DNA from: Clostridia bacterium
GTDB lineage: Bacteria; Bacillota; Clostridia; Christensenellales; CAG-138
Assembly (NCBI GenBank): GCA_017509785.1
Contig: JAFWOT010000019.1
Location: forward strand, 1-47,524
Direction: 5' to 3'
DNA length: 47,524 bases
Shown: piece after piece, positions 41,611 through 47,524 of the stretch
Layout: each line of letters opens with the position of its first letter
How positions within the stretch are numbered: the stretch's first letter is position 1
Position numbers and translations under genes: made by a program
Notes under the pieces: model-generated
What the model was told of the DNA's origin: nothing
The model's database searches: none
The model's input: the letters and a program-made list of their open reading frames with translations, nothing else

Positions 41611-43401
41611 ATGAAGAATCTGACTACAGCCGAGCTCCGCGAGCTCTATCTGCGCTTCTTCCGTGGGAAGGGCCACGCGATAATCTCCTCCGCCTCCCTC
41701 GTTCCCGAGAACGACCCGACCGCCCTCTTCACGATGGCGGGCATGCATCCGCTGGTGCCGTATCTTCTCGGCGCCAGGCACCCCGCGGGGACCCGCCTCG
41801 CCGACGTGCAGAAATGCGTCCGCACCGGCGACATAGACGAGGTCGGCGACGAATCCCACTGCACCTTCTTCGAGATGCTCGGCAACTGGAGCCTCGGCGA
41901 TTATTTCAAGCAGGAGGCCATAGCCTGGAGCTGGGAGTTCCTGACCGGCTCCGAATGGCTCGGCATCGACCCCGATAAGCTCTATTTCACATGCTTCGCG
42001 GGCGAGGACGGGCTCCCGCGCGACGAGGAGGCTCACGACCGCTGGGTCGAGATGGGCGTCGATCCCTCGCACATATTCTATCTCGGGCGCGAGCATAACT
42101 GGTGGGGCCCCGCCGGGCAGACCGGCCCCTGCGGCCCCGATACCGAGATGTTCATAGATACGGGCAAGGAGCCCTGCGGCCCGGACTGCTTCCCCGGCTG
42201 CCACTGCGGGAAGTATCTCGAGATCTGGAACGACGTATTCATGCAGTACAACAAGACCGCGGACGGACGTTACGAGCCCCTTGCGCAGAGGAACGTCGAC
42301 ACCGGCATGGGTCTTGAAAGGACCGTCGCGACCCTCCAGGGCGTGCCCTCCGTCTACGATACCGACGCCTTTGCGGGCATACTCGCCGAGATCTCCCGTC
42401 TTTCCGGCAAAAACTATAAGGATTCCGACGAAACGAAGAAGGCGTTCCGCATCATCGCCGACCATATGAGGACGGCGACCTTCATGCTGGGCGACCGGCG
42501 CGGCGTCACCCCCTCGAACGTCGATCAGGGCTACATACTCCGCCGCATCATCCGCCGCGCTCTCCGCTACGCCATGCAGCTGGATATGCCCGAGATGAGC
42601 CTTTCAAAGGTAGCCGAATCCGTCATATCGACCTACGGCGATATCTACCCCGAGCTTTGCGACAACCGCGAGCGCATAACCTCCGAGCTCGACAAGGAGG
42701 AGATGAAGTTCCAGAACACCCTGAAGACGGGCACCAAGGAATTCGAGCGCGTGAAGCGCCATTCCGCCGACGGGCATATCGACGGCAGGACGGCGTTCCG
42801 CCTCTTCGATACGTTCGGCTTCCCCATCGAGTTCACCGAGGAGCTTGCGCGTGAGAACGGCATGACGGTCGACGTCGAGGGCTTCAAGGCGGCCTTTGCC
42901 GAGCATCAGGCCAAGAGCAAGGCGGGCGCCGAGGGCAAGTTCAAGGGCGGCCTTGCCGACGCTTCCGAGGCGACGGCGCGTCTGCACTCCGCGACGCATC
43001 TTCTCCAGGCGGGTCTCAGGAAGGTACTGAACGACGAGAACGTCGCGCAGCGCGGCTCCAACATAACGGCGGAAAGGCTCCGCTTCGACTTCTCCTTCCC
43101 CAGGAAGGTCACCCCCGAGGAGCTCCGCGAGGTCGAGGCTTACGTCAACGGCGCGATAGCCGCGGACGTTCCCATCACCTGCGAGGAGATGACCGTCCCC
43201 GAGGCGAAGGCCAAGGGCGCGATCGGCCTCTTCGAGAACAAGTACGGCGAGAAGGTCAAGGTCTACACGATGGGCGAATACTCCTGCGAGATCTGCGGCG
43301 GCCCGCACGCGAACCGCACCGGCGAGCTCGGCACGTTCAGGATCAAGAAGGAGGAGGCCTCCTCCTCCGGCGTGCGCAGGATAAAGGCCGTACTCGAATA
43401 A
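41611..43401 (+). CDS. alaS: Alanyl-tRNA synthetase, short form without C-terminal domain
   Basis: A 596-residue AlaRS containing the class II catalytic domain (ENDPTALFTMAGMHPLVPYL, TFFEMLGNWSLGDYFKQEAI, NVDTGMGLERT, the NVDQGYILRRIIRRALRYAM stretch) and the editing domain with its metal ligands HSATHLL and CEICGGPHA. The protein ends directly after the editing domain. The usual C-Ala/DHHA1 dimerisation and tRNA-binding part, another 250 or so residues, is missing, with no frameshifted remnant downstream: the next gene begins 7 nt later. Such short AlaRS forms exist in some lineages. The ATG at 41611 has AAAGGAAAG about 11 nt upstream. It heads a five-gene operon. Confidence 0.88.
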   Translation: MKNLTTAELRELYLRFFRGKGHAIISSASLVPENDPTALFTMAGMHPLVPYLLGARHPAGTRLADVQKCVRTGDIDEVGDESHCTFFEMLGNWSLGDYFKQEAIAWSWEFLTGSEWLGIDPDKLYFTCFAGEDGLPRDEEAHDRWVEMGVDPSHIFYLGREHNWWGPAGQTGPCGPDTEMFIDTGKEPCGPDCFPGCHCGKYLEIWNDVFMQYNKTADGRYEPLAQRNVDTGMGLERTVATLQGVPSVYDTDAFAGILAEISRLSGKNYKDSDETKKAFRIIADHMRTATFMLGDRRGVTPSNVDQGYILRRIIRRALRYAMQLDMPEMSLSKVAESVISTYGDIYPELCDNRERITSELDKEEMKFQNTLKTGTKEFERVKRHSADGHIDGRTAFRLFDTFGFPIEFTEELARENGMTVDVEGFKAAFAEHQAKSKAGAEGKFKGGLADASEATARLHSATHLLQAGLRKVLNDENVAQRGSNITAERLRFDFSFPRKVTPEELREVEAYVNGAIAADVPITCEEMTVPEAKAKGAIGLFENKYGEKVKVYTMGEYSCEICGGPHANRTGELGTFRIKKEEASSSGVRRIKAVLE

Positions 43402-43408
43402 TCGTCCC

Positions 43409-44158
43409 ATGGCAAAGAACGATCAATGGCTTGAATACGATTGGCAGCTTGACGGCGAAGCGGCGCGCTTCGGGGTGGAGCTCTCCTTCTACCGCAAAGC
43501 GCCGGATGAGAAACATCCCTTCGTCTGCTATTTCTGCTGTCAGCGGACGGACGAAAAGGAGCTGACCCCGGCGGATCTCAAACGGATAGTCGCCCTCATC
43601 GGGCGCTGCTCCAAGAAGGTCAGGCTCCTGCCCGCCGGCTTCGTGCAGACGGGGAACCTCCGTCAATACTATTTTTACACCTCCGGCAAGGATGAGTACG
43701 ACGTGCTGAAGAGCGTCTCGGCTTCCGAAAAGAAGCTGCTCATCCGCGTCGGCGGCAAGCGCGAGGACGATTGGGCGACCTACTTCAAGCTCCTCTATCC
43801 CAACGAGGTGAAGCTCCAGACGGTCAAAAACCGCGAGCAGGTCGGCAAGCTCCGCAGGATAGGCGACAACCTCGAAGCTTCGCGCCGAATCAATCTGCAC
43901 GTGAGCTTCCGCACGGAACAGCAGCGTCTCCTCTTTGAGGAGACCGCCCGCCAGGCCGGGTTCGCCATCGGCGGCGCGGAGTATCACAGCGAATACGAGC
44001 TGCCCAACGGCACCGTCATCTACCGCATCTCCACGCTGAAGGACGAGGATATCGACGCGCTCACCGTCCGCACGGTAAAGCTCGCGCAGAAGCTCGACGG
44101 CAAGCTCGTCTACTGGGACTGCAACATCGTCCCCAAGAGCGTAAAGAAACGAATATAA
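43409..44158 (+). CDS. DUF695 / RraB-like two-domain protein
   Basis: A 249-residue cytoplasmic protein without signal or membrane segments. The N-terminal half (1-140) resembles DUF695 (WLEYDWQLDGEAARFGVELS, FVCYFCCQRTD, the FVQTGNLRQYYFYT stretch). The C-terminal half (about 150-245) resembles the RraB/DUF1260 fold (INLHVSFRTEQQRLLFEETA, GTVIYRISTLKDEDIDAL, KLVYWDCNIVP). RraB modulates RNase E in enterobacteria, but in Firmicutes this architecture has no assigned role. It starts 7 nt after alaS with only a weak ribosome site, so it probably depends on translational coupling. Domain names are from recollected patterns and need a profile search. Confidence 0.6.
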   Translation: MAKNDQWLEYDWQLDGEAARFGVELSFYRKAPDEKHPFVCYFCCQRTDEKELTPADLKRIVALIGRCSKKVRLLPAGFVQTGNLRQYYFYTSGKDEYDVLKSVSASEKKLLIRVGGKREDDWATYFKLLYPNEVKLQTVKNREQVGKLRRIGDNLEASRRINLHVSFRTEQQRLLFEETARQAGFAIGGAEYHSEYELPNGTVIYRISTLKDEDIDALTVRTVKLAQKLDGKLVYWDCNIVPKSVKKRI

Positions 44159-44167
44159 GGCGGTTCT

Positions 44168-45055
44168 ATGAAAAAGCTTCGCGGGATCCTCATCGTCAAC
44201 CGGTTCCTTCACACCACCAAATTCAACGATATCTCCGCCCGATTTTCGGCCTCCGCCGAAAAGCTCGGCGCGGAGCTTTCGCTTTTCACGAACGACGAGC
44301 TCCTGCCGGTCACGGGGCTCGGACGCGACCTTCTTCCCTTCGACCCGGACGCGGTCGATTTCGTCCTCTTCTACGATAAGGATATCCGCCTCGCCGCACA
44401 GCTTGAGAAGCGCGGCATGAGGCTCTTCAACTCCTCCCGCGCGATAGAGCTCTGCGACGACAAATCCCTCACGCACATCGCGCTCGACGGCAAGGCGGAT
44501 ATGCCCGCGACGTATATCGCCCCGTTCACCTATGAGAACATCGGCTATACCGACCTCGCGTTCGTCGGCAAAATGTTCGATCTGCTCGGGGCTCCCCTCG
44601 TAATAAAGGAGGCTTTCGGCTCCTTCGGTCAGCAGGTGTACCTCGCGCACGATCCCGAAGAGGCTTGCGGGATCCTTCGCAGGACCGGCGGCCGCCGCGT
44701 GATATTCCAGCAGTTCATTAAGCAAAGCGCGGGGCGGGATCTCAGGCTGAACGTCGTCGGCGGCAGGGTGATCGCCGCGATGGAGCGTTGGAGCGAAAAC
44801 GGCGATTTCCGCGCAAATATCACCCTCGGCGGCTCGATGCGCCCGCATACCCCCACGCCCGAAGAGGAGCGTATCGCGCTCAATGCCGCGGAGGCGCTGG
44901 GGCTCGATTTCTGCGGGGTGGATCTCCTGATCGCGGACGGGCGGCCCCTCCTCTGCGAGGTCAACTCCAACGCGCATTTCAAATCCATTGAGGAATGCAC
45001 CGGGGTCAACGCCGCGGACGAGATCATGGCGCACATAATGAGGTCGGTCTCTTGA
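44168..45055 (+). CDS. RimK-like ATP-grasp ligase, first of a pair
   Basis: A 295-residue ATP-grasp protein. A Rossmann-like pre-domain (1-95, RGILIVNRFLHTTKFNDISA) precedes the ATP-grasp fold: the nucleotide lysines in LVIKEAFGSFGQQVYL, FQQFIKQSAGRDLRLNVVGG, the RANITLGG loop, and the metal ligands in CGVDLL and LCEVNSN. RimK-type enzymes join an amino acid to the carboxylate of a peptide, protein or cofactor through an acyl-phosphate. The substrate is unknown. It starts 9 nt after its upstream neighbour (GGCGG ribosome site) and overlaps the second ligase by 4 nt. Confidence 0.85.
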   Translation: MKKLRGILIVNRFLHTTKFNDISARFSASAEKLGAELSLFTNDELLPVTGLGRDLLPFDPDAVDFVLFYDKDIRLAAQLEKRGMRLFNSSRAIELCDDKSLTHIALDGKADMPATYIAPFTYENIGYTDLAFVGKMFDLLGAPLVIKEAFGSFGQQVYLAHDPEEACGILRRTGGRRVIFQQFIKQSAGRDLRLNVVGGRVIAAMERWSENGDFRANITLGGSMRPHTPTPEEERIALNAAEALGLDFCGVDLLIADGRPLLCEVNSNAHFKSIEECTGVNAADEIMAHIMRSVS

Positions 45056-45864
45056 AAAGGGCTTGCATTCTCTATAAAAAAGAGGACGCCGCGAAGAACG
45101 GCGTGCTTATAAAAAAGTATTTTGAGTCGCTCCGCCGCCGCGGCTTTAACCCGGGACTGCTCATCACGGATAAGCTCCGCGCGGACGACGTCCGCAAAAT
45201 TGCCTGCGGAGCCGATCTCATTATAAACCGCACGCGGGACGCGGCGCTCGCCCGGCTCCTCGAGGAGGACGGGCTGCGCGTCACGAATCCGTCCTTCACG
45301 ACCGAGACCGCGAACGATAAATTCCTCACATACGAGAGGCTGAAGGGCTCCGTCCCCATGCTCGAAACGCATCTGCTGACGGACGCGCCGCCGCCCATCC
45401 CATACCCATTCGTCGCAAAGCCCGCGGGCGGGCACGGAGGCAGCGGCGTCACGATGATAGAAGACCCTGCCGGGCTTGCCGCCTACCGCGCCGCGCACCC
45501 GGAAAGGAGCGTCGTTCAGCCCGTGGCCACCGAGCTCGGGCGCGATATGCGGGTCTACGTCATAGGCGGGCGGCCCGCCGCCGCAATGCTCCGGGAATCG
45601 GATTCCGATTTCCGCAGCAACTTCTCCCTCGGCGGGAGAGCGGCGATAGTGCCGTTAAATAAGCTGAGAGCGGACGAGCTCGCGATTGTCGGGAGCGTCT
45701 GCGCCGCGCTTCCCCTCGATTACGCCGGGGTCGACATAATGCGCGATCACGGCCGCGCGATACTCAACGAGATCGAGGATCCCGTCGGCGCGAGGATGCT
45801 GTATATCTATACGGAGCTGGATCCGGCTCAGATGCACATCGAATACTTAACCTCAAAGGAGTAA
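45052..45864 (+). CDS. RimK-like ATP-grasp ligase, second of a pair
   Basis: From the TTG at 45052, which overlaps the previous TGA (TTGA), the protein has 270 residues: LKRACILYKKEDAAKNGVLI, then an ATP-grasp domain with PFVAKPAGGHGGSGV, VVQPVATELGRDMRVYVIGG, DFRSNFSLGG and YAGVDIM. The metal-binding motif, normally E-x-N as in the partner's CEVNSN, reads NEIEDPVGARM, so the Asn is replaced by Glu. It is a diverged companion, not a duplicate, of the first ligase; the two may form a heterodimer or act in sequence on one substrate. Function unknown. Its last codons supply the ribosome site of the aminopeptidase gene. Confidence 0.82.
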   Translation: MKRACILYKKEDAAKNGVLIKKYFESLRRRGFNPGLLITDKLRADDVRKIACGADLIINRTRDAALARLLEEDGLRVTNPSFTTETANDKFLTYERLKGSVPMLETHLLTDAPPPIPYPFVAKPAGGHGGSGVTMIEDPAGLAAYRAAHPERSVVQPVATELGRDMRVYVIGGRPAAAMLRESDSDFRSNFSLGGRAAIVPLNKLRADELAIVGSVCAALPLDYAGVDIMRDHGRAILNEIEDPVGARMLYIYTELDPAQMHIEYLTSKE

Positions 45865-45868
45865 GCAT

Positions 45869-47176
45869 ATGGAAAACGTCAAAAACCTGTTCTCATTCAT
45901 CGAAAACTCCCCCACCGCGTTCCACGCCTGCGCGAACCTCTGCAAAGCGCTTGAGGACTCCGGCAGGATACGCCTGACGGAGGGCGAAAAGTGGGAGCTC
46001 AAGCCCGGGCACGGCTATTTCGTCACCCGCAACATGAGCTCGGTCATCGCGTTCGATATCCCCGAGGGCGAGGCGGATTCCTTCCGCATGATCGCCGCTC
46101 ATTCCGACTCCCCCGCCTTCAAGGTGAAGGAGAACGCGGAGCTCTCCGTAAGGGGCAAATACACCCAGCTCAACGTCGAAAAATACGGCGGGATGCTCTT
46201 CGCTCCCTGGTTCGACAGGCCCCTTTCCGTGGCGGGCAGGGTCGTCGTGAGGACGGATAAGGGCATGGAGGCGAGGCTCGTCGACGTCGACCGCGATCTG
46301 CTCGTGATCCCCAACGTCGCCATCCACATGAACCGCGAGGTCAACGACGGCTTCAAATACAACGCCCAGACCGACATGATGCCCCTCTTCGGCGACGAGA
46401 CGGCGAAGGACGGCTTCAGGAAGCTCATAGCCGACTCCGCGGGCGTTCCAGAGGAGGATATACTCGGCTGCGACCTCTTCCTCTACCCCCGCATTAAGGG
46501 CTGCGTCATAGGGCATGAGGGCGAATACATGCTCTGCCCCAGACTCGACGACCTCGAATGCGCCTTTGCCGGGCTCACCGCGTTCCTCGCGGCAAAGAGG
46601 CCCGAGAAGGGCGTCAACATGCTCTGCGTGTTCGATAACGAGGAGGTCGGCTCCGGCACGAAGCAGGGTGCGGATTCCACGTTCCTCTGCGACGTGGTGA
46701 AGCGCATATCCATCTCCCTCGGCAGGGGCGAGGAGGAGCTCTGCCGCGCGCTCGCGGCCTCGTTCATGCTCTCCGCCGACAACGCCCACGCCGTGCATCC
46801 CAACCACCCCGAAAAGACCGACGCCGAGAACTGCACCTTCATGAACGAGGGCATAGTAATAAAGTTCAACGCCAACCAGCGCTACACGACCGACGCCGTC
46901 TCGGCGGCCTTCTTCCATAAGCTCCTCGCGGATAAGGGCATACCCTGCCAGCACTTCGCGAATCGCTCCGACGTCGCGGGAGGCGGCACGCTCGGCAATA
47001 TCTCCGGCTCGCACGTCTCGATCAACACGGTCGATATCGGCCTTGCACAGCTTGCGATGCATTCCCCCTGCGAGACCGCCGGCACGAAGGACGTCGATCA
47101 CATGATCGGCGGCATGACCGCGTTCTACGATTCCCGCGTCGCCCTCGGGCGCGACGGCGAATTCTTCCTCGATTGA
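45869..47176 (+). CDS. apeB: M18-family aminopeptidase
   Basis: A 435-residue M18 metallo-aminopeptidase, a tetrahedral cytoplasmic complex that removes N-terminal (often acidic) residues from peptides. Metal ligands and motifs are AAHSDSPAFKVK, CPRLDDLECAF, FDNEEVGSGTKQGADS, SADNAHAVHPNHPEK and the terminal His in MHSPCETAGTKD. Length is typical. The ATG follows AAAGGAG. It ends the operon begun by alaS. Its position just after the two ligases hints that a peptide made or modified by them may be a substrate; this is inference. Confidence 0.95.
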   Translation: MENVKNLFSFIENSPTAFHACANLCKALEDSGRIRLTEGEKWELKPGHGYFVTRNMSSVIAFDIPEGEADSFRMIAAHSDSPAFKVKENAELSVRGKYTQLNVEKYGGMLFAPWFDRPLSVAGRVVVRTDKGMEARLVDVDRDLLVIPNVAIHMNREVNDGFKYNAQTDMMPLFGDETAKDGFRKLIADSAGVPEEDILGCDLFLYPRIKGCVIGHEGEYMLCPRLDDLECAFAGLTAFLAAKRPEKGVNMLCVFDNEEVGSGTKQGADSTFLCDVVKRISISLGRGEEELCRALAASFMLSADNAHAVHPNHPEKTDAENCTFMNEGIVIKFNANQRYTTDAVSAAFFHKLLADKGIPCQHFANRSDVAGGGTLGNISGSHVSINTVDIGLAQLAMHSPCETAGTKDVDHMIGGMTAFYDSRVALGRDGEFFLD

Positions 47177-47183
47177 CGTTAAC

Positions 47184-47226
47184 GGGCTTCGGCCGACGCG
47201 CCGAAGCCCCTTCTCCTTCTTTTTTC
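47184..47226 (+). terminator. Terminator after the alaS-apeB operon
   Basis: 10-bp stem GGGCTTCGGC/GCCGAAGCCC (47184-47193 with 47200-47209), then a CTTCTCCTTCTTTTTT tail. Confidence 0.88.
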
Positions 47227-47258
47227 GGGGAATGTTGAAATATATCTTAAAAAAGGGG

Positions 47259-47286
47259 TTGCTTTTTTCCCGAATCCGTGTATAAT
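47259..47286 (+). promoter_or_regulatory. Promoter of tRNA-Lys
   Basis: TTGCTT (47259-47264), 16-bp spacer, TATAAT (47281-47286), 20 nt before the mature tRNA. Confidence 0.7.
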
Positions 47287-47305
47287 ACTTCTTGCACCAA
47301 GAAAT

Positions 47306-47381
47306 GCACCTTTAGCTCAGTTGGTAGAGCACCTGACTCTTAATCAGGGTGTCCAGGGTTCGAGCCCCTGAAGGTGTACCA
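47306..47381 (+). tRNA. tRNA-Lys (anticodon CUU)
   Basis: The 76-nt gene includes an encoded CCA end. The acceptor stem GCACCTT pairs with AAGGTGT (one G-U), the D arm is GCTCAGTTGGTAGAGC, the anticodon stem is CCTGA/TCAGG with loop CTCTTAA (anticodon CTT at 47339-47341), and the T arm carries GGTTCGAGCC. All four arms fold. It is transcribed alone from its own promoter and is closely followed by a terminator. Confidence 0.97.
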
Positions 47382-47384
47382 AAC

Positions 47385-47417
47385 AAAAGAGGATGTCCGC
47401 AGGACATCCTCTTTTGC
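47385..47417 (+). terminator. Terminator after tRNA-Lys
   Basis: Perfect 14-bp stem AAAAGAGGATGTCC/GGACATCCTCTTTT with a 3-nt GCA loop (47385-47415). Confidence 0.9.
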
Positions 47418-47430
47418 TTAATAAAAAACC

Positions 47431-47524
47431 GAAGGGGCTCGAAGCGAGCCGCCGTCCGCCCTGTGGGCGCACCAGACGGCGGCGAGTGACCGAAGCGAGG
47501 AGGCCCATGGCCGACGAGCAAGAC
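47431..47524. other. Structured GC-rich element at the window edge, possible gene start
   Basis: Nested hairpins GGCTCG/CGAGCC (47436-47450) and GCCGTC/GACGGC enclosing CGCCC/GGGCG (47451-47480). A GAGGAGG and an ATG at 47507 (reading MADEQD) then run off the end. The GAAGCGAG style resembles the dispersed repeats, but the block order differs. Whether a gene starts here cannot be decided. Confidence 0.35.

Noticed and set aside
43409..44158. Displaced C-terminal domain of AlaRS directly after alaS
   Set aside because: It shows no DHHA1/C-Ala pattern; the two halves look like DUF695 and RraB-like domains instead.
47312..47521. Minus-strand frame covering tRNA-Lys
   Set aside because: It reads through the antisense of a clearly folding tRNA and its terminator.

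Overview
The window looks like part of the chromosome of a GC-rich, strictly anaerobic, gut-type member of the Clostridia (Oscillospiraceae/Christensenellales-like). The evidence is Firmicutes-style gene starts with AGGAGG ribosome sites, many near-consensus TTGACA-N17-TATAAT promoters, an oxygen-sensitive class III ribonucleotide reductase (NrdD/NrdG), dockerin-bearing secreted proteins, a DUF951 gene and a BspA-like leucine-rich repeat protein. The species assignment is inference. Nothing points to a prophage, plasmid or CRISPR locus. The content is chromosomal housekeeping with accessory surface genes and non-coding repeats.

Layout. 1-1100: a divergent iron locus, with two FeoA genes (one truncated) facing a DtxR-type regulator across three palindromes that surround a perfect promoter. 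1100-2500: a DUF1858 redox protein and an XRE/DUF2975 pair. 2559-11743, all on the minus strand: a PreP-like M16C protease after psuG, a secreted DUF1002 protein, then ftsH, a PHP-zincin fusion and an RluA pseudouridine synthase. 11944-21417, minus: a seven-gene operon starting with a lipoprotein that joins RCC1-like repeats, a dockerin-like segment and a class B sortase, followed by DUF951, signal peptidase I, a catalytically degenerate signal peptidase paralogue, a GT-C-like membrane protein, malQ and glgP. 21542-24746, minus: XRE protein, PlsC with zinc ribbon, GltS. 24926-27578: divergent CDF and MATE transporters. 28029-29540: an ABC-F ATPase with an attenuator-like leader. 29595-31682, minus: an alpha-oxoamine synthase resembling serine palmitoyltransferase and a short-chain dehydrogenase, separated by a long inverted repeat. 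31862-35501: nrdG and nrdD with two NrdR-like boxes. 35636-41372: LRR protein, recR/ybaB and a dockerin protein with four repeated modules. 41611-47176: short alaS, a DUF695/RraB-like protein, two ATP-grasp ligases and an M18 aminopeptidase in one operon, then tRNA-Lys(CUU).

The best candidates for something undescribed are: (i) a dispersed MITE-like repeat family, four copies in the window, one of which ends a feoA reading frame; (ii) the sortase-RCC1-dockerin lipoprotein beside a dead signal peptidase; (iii) the alaS / RraB-like / paired ATP-grasp / M18 operon, built on an AlaRS without its C-terminal domain; (iv) the PHP-zincin fusion; and (v) a 20-bp near-palindrome repeated just upstream of two outward-facing promoters. 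All functional statements come from reading motifs by eye; no database search was run.
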